Assembly: GCA_014607495.2 (NCBI GenBank)
Contig: CP053167.1
Location: forward strand, 1,116,001-1,180,000
Source: Carposina sasakii
Lineage: Eukaryota; Arthropoda; Insecta; Lepidoptera; Carposinidae
Length of the DNA: 64,000 bases
Direction: 5' to 3'
Made by a program: the position numbers and the translations under genes. Position 1 is the first letter of the stretch. Each line of letters begins with the position of its first letter. Below the pieces are notes generated by a model. It was given only the letters and a program-made list of their open reading frames with translations. It ran no database searches and was not told where the DNA came from. This document shows, in pieces, positions 9,761-21,429 of the stretch.

Positions 9761-10129
9761 ATTTCATATTGTCTGTCAAAAACTGGATCAACTTAGAGAC
9801 AGCATGAACTTTATCCTGCAAAATGATGTAATATCGGACTATTATTGGAATAAATGACCCTAAAACTTCGAGAAACTGAGAAATAATGTCAAATGGAGGT
9901 TGACTGCGATACGTAATAATACATGTAATACAATTAGTAGGGACATGTAGTGGTTTTTTCCCTTGACATAAATTAAAACGAATGTTGTTTATATTGGAGC
10001 GCCACAGTCCATTTAGTTATCTTTGATGCAACCGATACTTGTTGAGGGCTATTCAATATTCAACCGGTTTTTCATATATAGCTCGAAGTGTAATATATCT
10101 AACCATTATACTTACGGCTGTTGTGGGGC

Positions 10130-10275
10130 TTCACTAGAATACATCAGCTGCATCTCGTTCTTTGCATGTCGTAAGAGTCGACTGACGAACTCGGGGGCGT
10201 TTCCTCAGGCAATAAGCTAAAATCTTGTCACTTAGCCAGAACTGTATCATAAAGGAGATCTCACAGCCACATTAG
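10130..10275 (-). repeat. Family B repeat
   Basis: Minus-strand copy with GGGGCTTCACTAGAATACAT, CAGCTGCATCTCG, GCATGTCGTAAGAGTCGACT and the CAGAACTGTATCATAAAGGAGATC block. That last block is in the opposite orientation to what the consensus predicts, so the copy may be two joined fragments. Confidence 0.6.
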
Positions 10276-12662
10276 TATAGCGGGGATATAAAAAACATAC
10301 ATTTACCTACCTGATAATAGTAGGTAACATAGAACTTTCATTCCTTATTTCAACATTAAAAATAGCCTATGTCCTTACTAAGGCTCGACTAACTCTGTAC
10401 CAAATCTAATTAAAAAATCTGTTCAGTAGTTTGAAGGCGTGATTGCGTTATGCAATACAGCACTCAAGAAAGGAGTTTGTAAAGAAAACCGAATTTCTGC
10501 CGAAGTTCAGCCGAATTTTGATTTTTTACCGAATGGTCGTTATTCGGTTGAACCCACATTCGGCCCATCTCTAGTATGTGGTATGTCTACGATGAATCTA
10601 ACTGTCAAAGTGTAAAGTCTACATTCTACATCTAAACTTTGGCGGCCCAAGAGTGTTCGGTTTAAATTTAAACTTGGTTCGCTTTTGAACGGCAAAAGCC
10701 TGAGTTGACTGTTGAAAAGTTCCTATCTGTTCACTAAATGCGTGTACAATGTAAGGAAAGCTATTCAAAGTTTTCGATCATTTCACATAAGAACCAGACA
10801 GATAGATTATTAAGGCGTGACGCGTCTGTTTTATTTCGTGATAATACATTGTACCTATACATGCACTGAAATGTGTCAGTACCGGCTGAATTTCAAAAAA
10901 GGCAATACTTAACTATGAAGGCTAAAATGCTGGCTGCTACTTAGTCCAAAGAATAGGCATAGCCATTCAGCGCGGCAACGCAGCCAACATTTTGGGCACG
11001 CTACCTCATGGTGTAAAAATTTGGATGGTCAGCCGACCTCCCATAGGTACGCCATAGACTTAAGTAGTTTTAAGTTAGCTATAATACTTTATAATTAATA
11101 TAGTTTTAATAATTTAGTTAATAAAAATATTAAGGCTCAATTTTACCAATACCTACCTATACATGGCTGTGCTTTCTAAATGAGGTAGGTAGGCAGAACT
11201 GCAAGTACATGAAGGAAATTCCGCTGCCTAGTTTAGCAAAGCAGGGCCGCTACATGAGCGAGCGGCCGAAATTTCAGATAATCTCACTTTGTTAGCATTG
11301 ACGTCTCTTTCAGATTTGTGTTAAAAGATGAAGACGGACGTTCCAATCTCAGATAACAAATACGGATTGCAATGCTGGATCCAGTACTTCAGCAATCTAG
11401 CAGAATCCAGCGCATTTGTGGGCTTGCTGCATCTAGCAAAATCCAGCATTTGGCGCTGGGTAAAAACGACCTAACGTTTTTTTCGCTATATAAACGCCTC
11501 AATGTTACTTTCGATAATCAATAGATTAGCTTCATTCTTAAAAAGATAGCCCAACTTATCCGCAATTTAGAGACATGTTTAGAAATATTCTATGACATCA
11601 CGGGTGTACTCTACCTCTGCCAAAAATAAAACCTCTTCAGTTAATTAACAAGGAAGATCATTCGATACCCATGTTTGCACCACTTGACAACCCTACTACG
11701 TGTTTAAGTATCGATACTGCTTTGCAAAAATCGAATCCAACTTATCTCGCTTACACCTGAACATAACACAGCAAGAGGGAGTGAGATGGACTTTAAAGTT
11801 CAAAATTCATGTACCTACCTATCACTGTCCCTTACACTCTTATGTCAAGGGCCGCTTCCGTGCAATCTTGACTTAATTTTGACATAGGGGACAGAATTTG
11901 CATGATAAAGTGCCAAGTTGTTTTTCGTCGACCTTTTTCGTGGGTTTTTTGAAGTTTTTTTTTCAATTTTTTTCCCCGTTCAATTTTGTGACGCTTGCGT
12001 TTTTAAGTGTGAAATCGAGGGTCACCTTTTGGGTGGGATCAATGGTGAGATGAATGTATTTGTAACGAATAACGGTTATTATTCTAATAGAAGATGAAAT
12101 AAACCTAACCTTTACTGGATATCCTACAACCAAAACTAGGATGCTCGATTGCTCATCACATCATGTACTTTTTAAACAAAATGAAAAAAGCTATTGACCC
12201 AGTAACTATTTTAAAAAATGGGGAATAAATAACGAAATTAGTTCGATTTGAACCTACAAAACTGATTAATCCGTTAAGGAATGTTCTAAGTTAATAGGCA
12301 AGTGACTAACCCGCGAGAGTAACTAAGCTACAGTGTAAAGTTTCTCATACGTTACATAAGCTAACTCTTAAGGAACTTGCTCGAAAAGCGCCGCCAAAGC
12401 TTTGTGTCGCTTTGCAAAAAAAGAGAGTTTAAAACAACTGGCAAGTTGGTAACACATACTGTGTTGCAACTCTACCCGTATGCATAGTCGTTAACTGACA
12501 ATGCTCCTTGGAAAGTAACCTTTATGCCAAGAAGTAGGAAGTCTCGAGTGAGGGTGCGTTCAAGGGCAAAATACAACTGAGAATAAGGATAATTGTTTCT
12601 CATGCAATTCAGTTGTTTCACATCTCTGTAGCAACTGTAATATTACCACATAATATAACTTT
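10276..12662. other. Long stretch with nothing recognisable
   Basis: Mostly AT-rich DNA with no repeat shared elsewhere in the window and no plausible protein frame. 11,360-11,455 contains repeated 'AATCCAGCA' and 'AATCTAGCA' motifs of unknown meaning. It could be intronic or intergenic. Confidence 0.5.
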
Positions 12663-12888
12663 ATGATGATGATCTCCGACCGTATTTCGGCCAAGGCGTC
12701 TGGAGATTGGTCTCTACGGAGATTGGCCAGGTACGCAGGAGATATTATAGTGCACAAGTGTGTGCGCAAACACAGATGCACTCTCCATTCCGTTACTCTC
12801 GGAAAGGACGGAAAGCCGACACGACCGGAGAGAGATCAGGCGCAGGACCAACGGTTTTACGTGCTTTCCGAGGCACGAGCTAAGTGGT
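12663..12888 (-). mobile_element. SINE-2, head missing
   Basis: A (TGA)n tail at 12,663 is followed by TCTCCGACCGTATTTCGGCC, GGAGATTGGCCAGGTACGCA and GACACGACCGGAGAGAGATC, ending CGAGGCACGAGCTAAGTGG. It matches 48,451-48,792 except for the tRNA-like head. The open frames on both strands here are SINE sequence. Confidence 0.8.
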
Positions 12889-12904
12889 AACTTTATACCT
12901 ACAC

Positions 12905-13107
12905 ACCGAAATGGGGCATCAAGAACTGCAGGATGATAAAGGAGATGTCTCAGCCACGTTTAACATCGCGGGGAGAGACAGTAGGTAAATGATTAGTCAC
13001 AAGGTGCTAGTTCATTGCCAGATAGAATGCTTAAGTTCCTTAGTCAACTCTTACGACATACACGGAAGGAGATGCAGCTGGTGTATTCAAGTGATGTCCC
13101 GCATCAG
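12905..13107 (+). repeat. Family B repeat, nearly complete
   Basis: It runs from AAATGGGGCATCAAGAACTG through GATAAAGGAGATGTCTCAGCC, CAAGGTGCTAGTTCATTGCC and TTAGTCAACTCTTACGACAT to GATGTCCCGCATCAGCACAG. Confidence 0.75.
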
Positions 13108-14528
13108 CACAGATATTTCTTACCTGTGAATTAAGAAAAATATAATTCTCATTTTAAATGACTATTTTACGAGTTCATATAGAGGAACGTCTACCTACAT
13201 GATCCCTATCGACCATCCTGAAGTCTTGACAACACTCCATGTTGGTTATCACTTGATGCCAAGATTGACTAATTGGCTAATCACAAAGTGTTGAATGCTT
13301 ACCTTACATCGTTGTCGTGTTATATATCTATACAGCCTCCTGCGCTCACTGCTGAGTAAAGGCCTACACTTTACTAAGCCACTGTCCAGTGCAGTCCACA
13401 GGAGGGCCAATGTCATCCACTGGTGTCCCAACAAATTTTCGCGTATCATCTGATCACGATGCGGGTAGTCTGACCCTTGGCCACCATTCCGCTATCGTGA
13501 AATCCACTATCGTATTACATCTTAAGGAAATGAGGATAACGTCATCTTTCTATGATGTCAGTCAAAATAGGCGGTTTTGGTTTTTGAGGAAAAAGTCAAT
13601 TTAAGTACTGCAACTTATTAATATCAATATGACGAATCTCCATTCCATTTTCCCACTTTATGCCAAAAGTAAACATAGGTACCTTTAATGTGTGAATATG
13701 GGTTGGTGTCAGGTAGACAGTCGGCCGTAAAACAAACGCCTAATCATTTAGTACAATATGAGTTACTTCGAGCCCAAAAATATATTGGAAAATTGATGAG
13801 GACGATGAATTTTTCTGTTTAGTTTAGTTGGTCACTGCTGAAGACTTTCTATAATTCTTGCACTGCCCTCTTCCTCAAGGGTGTACTGGGAAGGGAATAA
13901 GAAGTAACTACCTAATAAAATATGACTCGAGCGTATCATTAAATCTTTGAAACATACTTTGCAGCAATAGTTATTCATCTCGGCGGCGATACCGAAAACT
14001 TCCTTGTACGAATGGCTGATGGTGATGAATTGAGTTTTGTTGTATGTCGCCGTAGGAATTTGGTAACTGCCTGAGAGCAGAGAACGAGTTTCGAGACATA
14101 AAGTTTAGATGGTCATACGTCATACATACCATTCATTGACACATATTAGTATTGTCTCAAAAAAGGTTTTTCACGTCCACGCCAAATTCAAGTACGCGAA
14201 TAACTAATATTTATAAGGATCGTGAAGGGACCGACAAACATTTTGGGTGCTAGGGTAGCTACCCCTGGGGCAGACCCCAAATTACAATGGGCAGTGTAAA
14301 TTACGGGCGCGTGATTTTGTATTTTACTTTTACAAAATTAGAAAAGTTCTTTTTGTGGACCAACTCTTTAATTTGGTGTAGAGTCCTTTTCATAGAAACT
14401 CCTATTGTGCCTGATTTCGGAACTATTTTTTATGTATTTGGTGAAATGCACTCTACCTACTCGTACTTATAGTCGTTGTACTCGACTTTGTCGTCAATGA
14501 CTATTAGTTTACTAGGTAGGTAAGTACC
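13108..14528. other. Unassigned stretch
   Basis: No gene or shared repeat stands out except short family-J-like motifs near 14,390-14,420 (CTGATTTCGGAACTA). 13,330-13,410 has CTGCGCTCACTGCTGAGTAA and CAGTCCACAGGAGGGCCAAT, faintly like a LINE or SINE tail. Open frames of 60-70 codons show no domain. Confidence 0.45.
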
Positions 14529-14605
14529 TATCATATTTTCACTTAATATTTTTCTATCATATTTTTACTTAATATTTTTCTATCATATTTTTACTTAATA
14601 GTTTT
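14529..14605 (+). repeat. Three-copy 25/26-bp tandem repeat
   Basis: The unit starts CTATCATATTTTTACTTAAT and recurs at 14,529, 14,554 and 14,580. It is AT-rich and non-coding. Confidence 0.85.
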
Positions 14606-14699
14606 TTTTTAGCCTAGGTTTTGTCTATGATGTTGTGCGAATTTGGTTCCACACCTAATATCGACACTGCTGTCAAATGCATTTCACTAGAAAATTCAT

Positions 14700-14915
14700 A
14701 CATTCAAATGTACGTTATACACACGGCTTTGTTAAAAAAAATGGGGAAGCCAGAACTGCAGGATACCGATGGAGTTCCTACTGCCACGCTTGGTATAGCA
14801 GGGCCAGATGTAAAAGAACAGTGTCAAATTGCTAGCTGAGAGAACGCTCCTTAGTCTGTTACGACATGCACGGAAGAAGATGCAGAAGCTGATGTATTAT
14901 GATGATGCCCCGATA
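14700..14915 (+). repeat. Family B repeat, including its 5' part
   Basis: It shows the upstream part missing in most copies: TATACACACGGCTTTGTTAA, AAATGGGGAAGCCAGAACTG, then GCCAGATGTAAAAGAACAGTG, TTACGACATGCACGGAAGAA and GCTGATGTATTATGATGATG. Confidence 0.7.
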
Positions 14916-15624
14916 CGTATTATGTTTGTTCAATAAAATCTGTTTACTTTATATGAAAGAAGGACCTCTTACAGTAAAGAAATGGTACCTTCAAAGGAGT
15001 TTCCTATCTCGAAAGGTACAAGTTTTCTAATTGAGTTACACGGGCCCTTAGAGACTCATGTCCGGGCCCTTTTATTTTAAGAGTCCTGCAATTATTCTTC
15101 TGTTTATTTAAAGGAATTGAGGTTCATGTTGTTTTGTATGCTTTACATCCTATTTGTTATTAAGTATTTATTTAACGCGATTTGGACAAAAAAAAAGGAG
15201 TAAGTAGGTATTCTGAGACCAAGGCTCCGTCTGTCTGTCTTCTCTGCTTTACGACTAAACGGCCTTTGGATGGAATATAAAAAACTGGATGTTCGGCTAC
15301 TGATGAAATTTTATTTACCCAACTGCGACAAATCTAAAAGAAGGATTAAATTATTTTAGTAATAGCGGTAAAACTCTTAAAGTAAGTAACTATTGCCTAG
15401 GTACACATTGTCTTTAAATAAACTTAAATCATAACCCTTGTATGTTTAGATAGTAACCTAATAGGTTACCTTTATACCTATTTCAGAATAATATCTAGGT
15501 ACATAGTATGTCGTACCTATCTCTCCCGGGGGCTGTAACTAATTCATTATAAGTACGGAGCCTACAAGCTAAGCTTCGGCATATAACATTAGGTAGTTAG
15601 TGCTAGTATATGGAGAACGGTTTT
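14916..15624. other. Unassigned stretch
   Basis: AT-rich with no coding or shared repeat signal. GGGCCCTT occurs twice 35 bp apart (about 15,043 and 15,064). Nothing else seen. Confidence 0.4.
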
Positions 15625-15905
15625 TTTGAAAAAAAATTTTAAATTCCTTGATCGTGCGAAATTTATAGTGTCTAGTGTTTATGTTAGTTTTTTTATAGAC
15701 AGATATTAATTATTTTTCGTGAAAAAATCCTGCTACGCGCGTCTATGTGCATTTATGCAGAAAAACGCAGTCTATTTACTCAACTTTGGACCCTAATATT
15801 TTGGAAACCAGACACTTCCCAGGTATGCTTCCATGGAGAAAAATGATCGTGATGATGAGGAGATTCCGTAGTTTTCGGGAACGTTGACGACCAAAAATCA
15901 TCCTG
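15625..15905 (-). mobile_element. MITE-D copy 2, one end lost
   Basis: Inverted relative to copy 1: CCTTGATCGTGCGAAATTTA, AATTATTTTTCGTGAAAAAA, GCTTCCATGGAGAAAAATGA and CGGGAACGTTGACGACCAAA, ending CATCCTG before TA. The other terminus is missing. It abuts a LINE end. Confidence 0.8.
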
Positions 15906-15918
15906 TATATACTCGTTA

Positions 15919-16038
15919 ATGCGAACGGCTAAGGAGTGGAATGCACTTCCTGCCGATGTATTTCCCAAGCACTACAACATTGGTCTCTTCAAAGCTATAG
16001 TGAATAGGCACTTTCTAGGCAAATATGTAACACCCTAG
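15919..16038 (+). pseudogene. LINE ORF2 C-terminal remnant
   Basis: An open stretch of 39 residues ends in TAG. It contains AKEWNALPADVFP, then YNIGLFKAIVNRHF, the closing motif (R/K)xWN(S/A)LP...F...FK..VNR seen at the C-terminus of many Jockey/CR1-type reverse-transcriptase proteins. The ATG at 15,919 is incidental; the frame is the tail of a once >900-residue protein. Clade assignment is not possible from this much. Confidence 0.75.
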
Positions 16039-16187
16039 GCCGCATCTTGCATCGGGCACGATGTTTGCCTAGCTAATTGTAAAAACAAAAAAGTATATGG
16101 TGTTTGAACAATATTGGCACACGTGTACGGTGGTACACCAATTTATTACACCTACATATTAGCCTATTGAATGTTGAATAAATAATT

Positions 16188-16214
16188 TCTTTCTTTCTTT
16201 CTTTCTTTCTTTCT
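16188..16214 (+). repeat. (TTTC)n microsatellite
   Basis: About seven TTTC units forming the 3' tail of the LINE stub. Confidence 0.9.
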
Positions 16215-16430
16215 ATTGCATCCACCAGGGCACGCCACAAGGCTACTGCCATAGGGGGCTTTTAACCCCACACGCACCATACTGGGCAGGCGGGTGATCG
16301 AACGCAGTATGATTTACGGGCTATGTTTGTCAACATGCCAGGCGCTGTCACCCACCTTCCCGGAAAACCTAAATATTCTCTTAGGATACCTACGACTTGG
16401 GGTGGTGCTATTCCACTCTGCCGATACCAT
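16215..16430 (-). mobile_element. SINE-1, degenerate
   Basis: Decayed minus-strand copy: AGGGCACGCCACAAGGCTAC, CTGGGCAGGCGGGTGATCG, GCCAGGCGCTGTCACCCACC and ATTCCACTCTGCCGATACCA. The tail side is replaced by the neighbouring (TTTC)n. Confidence 0.65.
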
Positions 16431-17084
16431 AGCTCTTTAAAACCTATCAGTATCAAAACGTGCCCTATCGTCGGATGTCCCACTAACTACGAGTATCTTG
16501 AAGATTTCATTTTGTTTTCCAGATTGGATTTATTTACCTAAAGAAATAATTGCGAGTGAGCCTAATAGTACCGATAATTTAATAATCTAGAAAACAAAGT
16601 ATTTCAAGACCCTCTATTTTATTTTAACCCAGGGCCCAATCCCGGAACATCTACGTTTAATTTCTCTAGTCCAAGCGGATAGTCACACGTCACAGCAAGT
16701 TCCATAAACAGCGCAACAAATTCAAAGCTTAGGCCAACTTCTAAGTTCCAACGTCCAACTTCGGTGTGTGGCCATGCGAAAACGAAGTTTGGACAATTTA
16801 CTGGCCATGTAACTTGACTGGACTAGCTTGAAATTGAAACTTCTTACGGTCTCCGCTGTGAAATACGAGCGAAACCGCTGGCTACATTCTGCGAGTTAGT
16901 TCGGGTGTCCCTTGGCAACCGTGATCTCCTTCGCGATCCTGCAGTCAGTTCTGACTGCATTTTAGTTGAGTGTAAGTACATAGTTAATATACAATAATAT
17001 TCATATATACATAGTTGCCTACATCTTGATTTTTTAGCAGTCCACTTTGTTGCATTTAATTTATTTATCCTATATTTAATTGTA

Positions 17085-17235
17085 TCAGGCGTCACTATTC
17101 GGAAGTTCAAATTTCCATTGTGGGGTCGCCCACCGCCGGGCCCTACACCCTCCGCTGACCCTCGTATCTGCCGACTCATGGTCACGAACACAAGACACTA
17201 CTGTCGCAACGAGAAGCCAGATCCAAGCAGCACCT
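17085..17235 (-). repeat. Family G repeat, long copy
   Basis: GGCGTCACTATTCGGAAGTT, CACCGCCGGGCCCTACACCC, TCGTATCTGCCGACTCATGG, ACGAGAAGCCAGATCCAAGC, then CACCTAGCATGCA. It aligns with 58,875-59,010 in reverse and defines a family of at least 150 bp. The 115-codon frame that crosses it (16,844-17,191, minus strand, the longest in the window) is repeat sequence. Confidence 0.65.
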
Positions 17236-17514
17236 AGCATGCAACCATAAATACATAGCTGCTAATCCGAAAACCAATTAAATTTATCCTATATTGTTTG
17301 TCGCACAAGTTGCCGTTATAATTAAAGTTTTATTAATCTCGATGAGCGATAGCATCGGTTTTATATCAATGGGATTAAAAATAAATTAAATTAATACCGT
17401 CGTACATCCCCCAGTCGTAGCATTATTCAAGAAGGATGAAGTATAGCAGAGTTGTCTGCTAGCCATCTACGTTTAAACTGGTATACATGTAGAATGCGTT
17501 TCATCGTACGAGTA

Positions 17515-17620
17515 TAGTTCCTTTGGACGATGGCGCTAGACCAATAGATATACAATGTGTATGACCACATTTTCTGTGCAGTGGCATTCAAAAAATATTA
17601 GTTCCGAAATCAGGCATAAA
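17515..17620. repeat. Family J dispersed repeat
   Basis: GACGATGGCGCTAGACCAAT, TGTGTATGACCACATTTTCT and TTAGTTCCGAAATCAGGCAT, shared with 1355-1432 and 59,750-59,860. Confidence 0.55.
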
Positions 17621-17813
17621 AAACGGACTCTAGCCCATTTGGACCAGTTGTAACTAAGATTAAAATACCTCATATTAGGAAATCACTGTTCTAGAAACTT
17701 ATTTTTTTTATTTTAAATTTTCTAGCGTCAATAACACATATGGGGCATATTTTTCTTACAATTATGCGTAGGCCAGGGCACTATCAAGCGTTTACGATTT
17801 ATATTAGATACCT

Positions 17814-18072
17814 CATCATCATCATCAGCCTATTGCAGTCCACTGCTGGACGAAGGCCTCCCCCAGGGCACGCCACAAGACTGCCATGGGGGGTATTTGC
17901 CCATAGTCACCACTCAGGGCAGGCGGGTTGGTGACCGCAGTTTGTATTTTGGACTATGTTGTCAACACGGGAGGCGCTGCTGCCCACCTCCCGGAAACCT
18001 TAATCGCCTCGTACGATACCCACGGGTAGACATGGGGTGGTACGAATTCTACTCTGCCGGCACCACGCGGCG
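17814..18072 (-). mobile_element. SINE-1, full length with 11-bp target duplication
   Basis: Reference-quality copy (259 bp): the (GAT)n tail at 17,814-17,826, the LINE-derived 3' segment, body, and 5' end GCCGCGTGGTGCCGGC (reverse strand). ATTAGATACCT flanks it at 17,803-17,813 and 18,073-18,083. The 5' part has a weak box-A-like CCGGCAGAGTAGA but no convincing box B, so the origin of the head is unclear. Confidence 0.9.
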
Positions 18073-18424
18073 ATTAGATACCTACTTACCTATTATTCGC
18101 CTGGTTACAGCTCTGCATTAATACATCTTGCCTCCGTGTTTTATCCCGACGAGGCATTAACTCAAACAATTTTTAAACTACTGGGTACATAGGTATATCG
18201 TGCATTAAAAACGGTATAGTTACTACATTATATTAATCCTGTACTGATGCGGGGCTTATTTTTGTTCGATAATATCAGTAAGCCTAAATTATTAAATGGC
18301 ACGTCATAGCTATAATATTATTTTTTTCATAATAAATGGCACGTACGAGTATGTCACTAAAGGTTCGCCGTCCCTGCTATAGGCCAACGCTCCTGGCACG
18401 CGCTGTCTTATTATAACGTTCTAT

Positions 18425-18699
18425 GCCGGCGTGGTGCCGGCAGAGTAGAGTTTGTACCACCCCTGCCGGCCCGTGGGTATCGTACAAGGCGATCAAGGGT
18501 TTCCGGGTGGTGGGCAGCAGCGCCTCCCATACTGACAACATAATCTGAAAATCTCACTGCGGTCACCAACACGCCTGCCCAGCGTGGTGACTATGGGCAA
18601 AACCCCCTTGTGGCAGTAGCCTTGTGGCAGTAGCCTTGTGGCGTGCCCTGAGGGAGGCCTACGTCCAGCAGTGGACTGCAATAGGCTGAAGAAGAAGAT
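18425..18699 (+). mobile_element. SINE-1, full length, (GAA)n tail
   Basis: It runs from GCCGGCGTGGTGCCGGCAGA to CAGTGGACTGCAATAGGCTG and a GAAGAAGA tail. 'TGTGGCAGTAGCCT' is duplicated in tandem (around 18,608-18,634), a small internal expansion absent from the other copies. Confidence 0.85.
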
Positions 18700-18890
18700 A
18701 GTAAACTATACCTCTGCTGGAACCCCTTCCGGGAAATAGACGTGATTTTATGTAGGTATATAATATGTATTTTAGTATAATAAGAATAATAATTAAATTT
18801 ATTCAATATCAAACATTTGGTATACATATATTAAAAATCTTAATATTTAAATAGGTAGTATATAAAATTTACCTAAACTAGGATTAATAT

Positions 18891-19062
18891 CTGTCTATAA
18901 AAAAACTAACATAAACACTAGACATTATAAATTTCGCCAGATCAAGTAATAAAATAAAAAATGATTTTTTTTTTTTCCTAGCATTTTTTTGGCATAAACT
19001 TACTTTATTTGATGTATAGAGTACGTACCCTTCGTTAAAGGTGGCCACAAAAAAACATCCTG
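18891..19062 (+). mobile_element. MITE-D copy 3, target of the LTR element
   Basis: It holds only the right half of MITE-D: ATTAATATCTGTCTATAAAA, TTTCGCCAGATCAAGTAA, GGCATAAACTTACTTTATTT and CACAAAAAAACATCCTG. The LTR retrotransposon sits in the terminal TGTA, so its target duplication uses the MITE's last two bases plus the flanking TA. Confidence 0.8.
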
Positions 19063-19064
19063 TA

Positions 19065-19506
19065 TGTTACAGTTTACAGTCAGCACCACATCATACATAT
19101 GAATATATAGCGTACCTTATAATATTAATAATTATTATTATATAAAGTCAATTGATTAAAGGCTATATTTTATAAAAGTAGCTATTATGACTCCTGCAAT
19201 ATTGTTCTGGGAGGTTGCGATGGTTGTATAAATAGCAGGGTAGAAACTAAATGGTGTCACTTTATTCTTGACTGTTGAGTTTGTAAGACGTTACTCTGCT
19301 CGATCTCTGTTCTATTTAAAAACATTGCAACGATAAAATCTATTTACGGCGAATCGGGTTTCTTGCTGCTTCTTTCCCCGAATGTTATATCGCCTGAAGC
19401 AGCTTTAACTGTATAAGTGATAAATAAATAGTTCTACATAGCAACTGCGATGTTTGACTCCGCATCCTGAATATACTGCTGCGCCAACGAGTAATCATCG
19501 GTGACA
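19065..19506 (+). repeat. 5' long terminal repeat
   Basis: 442 bp, starting TGTTACAGTTTACAG and ending CATCGGTGACA. It contains a TATA box (TATAAATAG, 19,227-19,235) and an AATAAA signal at 19,423-19,428, which places U3, R and U5 in the usual order. Confidence 0.9.
19227..19235 (+). promoter_or_regulatory. TATA box in 5' LTR
   Basis: TATAAATAG followed by CAGGGTAG; the only well-formed TATA box in the LTR, about 190 bp before the AATAAA signal, so transcription should start near 19,255-19,262. The same box recurs in the 3' LTR. Confidence 0.6.
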
Positions 19507-19507
19507 C

Positions 19508-19524
19508 TTCAGAAGTGGGATGCC
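19508..19524 (+). other. Probable primer-binding site
   Basis: TTCAGAAGTGGGATGCC starts one base after the 5' LTR. TCAGAAGTGGGAT is complementary to the 3' end of eukaryotic tRNA-Leu as recalled (…ATCCCACTTCTGA-CA), apart from the last few bases. This supports tRNA-primed reverse transcription; the tRNA identity rests on memory. Confidence 0.5.
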
Positions 19525-21100
19525 GGAAAATAAACCCGCCCTGCCCACGGGTGACGACTTCAAGAAAAGATTTGCGAAACATGGCAAAATCGGTGAAGAA
19601 TGTACACAAAAGGATGGAGATTTTTTTTTTTATGGACAACTGGAATATATTCAACATGAAACAACAAGAAACTGGAGAAACAAGAAGATGAAGACAATGT
19701 AATTACTAGAACCCAATCAATGATGCTGCTGTACTACCTAAATTCCATGCTGTTGCTGTTGCTGTTAAGAGCGCCAGTGTCAAGATCTTTTAATGTCCAT
19801 CTGCAGTGGGAGCCGATTCCGCATCACAACTTAAAGGTTAGATATATTTTTTTGTTAGCTCTGCTTATGTGGATACTTATACCAAAATCCTTGCTTCATA
19901 CCGTACCATTGGTACGTGATTTTTGTTTTAGTGTAGTTTACGGTTAGCGTAGGTTACCGTACGTAAATGTCGTACCTACCAGAAAGAAAAACTATGTTAG
20001 TTGCACAAACAGTACGTAAAGAATATTCGTATCAATTTTTACAAAATCTCGGTGCACAAAATGTATCTATTATGCGTTTGACTTTATTGGGGTACCTAAG
20101 TATTTCAAATAATGTTCCGTTATTAAGTTTTAATTACCACTGCTGGTATGTTTGACTAGCAAGATTTATTTAGTTAAATTTAAACAATAATGTCAGTCCA
20201 TAATCGGGAATATTGTTATACTAAAATATGTAAACTATAAATGCATAAGTAGATTGTATTGGTGGTTTGTCCTGTTGGAAAGAAGATTTTTGTCAGCAAA
20301 CCAGCAAACATGTTTTTATTACGTGGAGTTTTGTAGTAATTTACTTACATGCTATTTAAAATATAGGTACTTTGAAATCTACCCACACTAGGGTAATGAT
20401 CGTTAAGATAATTTGGTTCTAAATTATGTTCTCTTGTTTCATGATCTAACATGCATCGGTGTTCATGGTTATTTTTCCGGAGACCGTCGCCACCGCTTGG
20501 GGCCGTACGGGGGTAATCTGTGGGCCGTACAGAAGAGCACCTGGCTGTTGTGGCGTATCAGGAGCTGCTTATTCTGGGTAAGATCGAAACATGTAATTTG
20601 TTTAATATGCTGTGTGAATTTTGCAACTTTAATCTAATAGTTTATGACAGTTTTTCAAGATACGGCTTTCGTGTATCCATGTCGTTATCATAATAAGTTA
20701 CGACCCGTTTTATTATATTATGTGTAGATATGATACGAATAATATTCACCTTACAATAGATTCAAACCATGGGGTGTAGTAGCATAAATGCGAGACTTTT
20801 GTCTGGGCTTTATGTTTCTGGGCTTGATTGTTGGCATCTTCTTGCTACGCCATGCTTAGTATTTGGGAAGGTGATACGAGACTTTTTGAGAAACAATATG
20901 ATATTGAGTATGTGTACTGACACACGAAATTATTATTTAGTATTCATTGCAACTACAATATAATTATTTGATCCTTATATATTTAGCGGGTATGCCGTTA
21001 TTAGCAATCGTGATAAATAGGAAATGGAAGGTAAATGCGGCATAGCAATACGATACCCTAGTTTCTATAGTAGGTATATAGATAAATTAGGTAGTACACT
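19525..21100 (+). other. LTR element internal region, left part, non-coding
   Basis: It begins with a 61-codon frame (19,520-19,702) that opens near the gag position, but its sequence shows no gag features (no CCHC knuckle, no major homology region). A GC-rich patch at 20,460-20,585 contrasts with the AT-rich surroundings and ends CTGG|GTAAG, a possible splice donor. No homolog recognised; it may be vestigial gag or captured host sequence. Confidence 0.4.
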
Positions 21101-21429
21101 CGTAATAATGCCATGCATCTTGGTAATACAGTTTGCTAGTGCAATTTTAGGATACAATTTAACGATGCAGTTTCATAATGCACTTTAACAATGCGTTAAA
21201 ACATTAGAGTTTCTGAAGTTCACAACAGTGTTGGTTAGAAATTATTAGTTTAGATATGCAGTTTTCCTATTAAATTTTTGAGTGCAGTTTAACAATGCAA
21301 ATAGCAGTGTGGTTAGCTATGCAATTGAGCAATGCAGTTATAATACGGTATAAAGTTTGGTAAAACTATCTAGAGATGCAGTTCACTCTTTAGGTTAGAA
21401 ATGCAGTTGACTAAACAATATACCTATAG

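Larger units (their letters stand above)
15906..16214 (+). mobile_element. LINE 3' end with (TTTC)n tail
   Basis: It contains the last codons of an ORF2-like frame (15,919-16,038), about 150 bp of 3'-untranslated sequence with AATAAA-like motifs (GAATAAATAA near 16,174), then a (TTTC)n microsatellite tail at 16,188-16,214. The 5' side is cut where MITE-D ends. Such stubs result from 5'-truncated retrotransposition. Confidence 0.75.

Noticed and set aside
16844..17191. Longest open frame in the window (115 codons, minus strand)
   Set aside because: Its N-terminal part is family-G repeat and the rest is low-complexity AT-rich sequence; no domain or start context.
19520..19702. gag start of the LTR element
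   Set aside because: Correct position, but only 60 codons and no capsid or zinc-knuckle motif; the frames that follow are unrelated.
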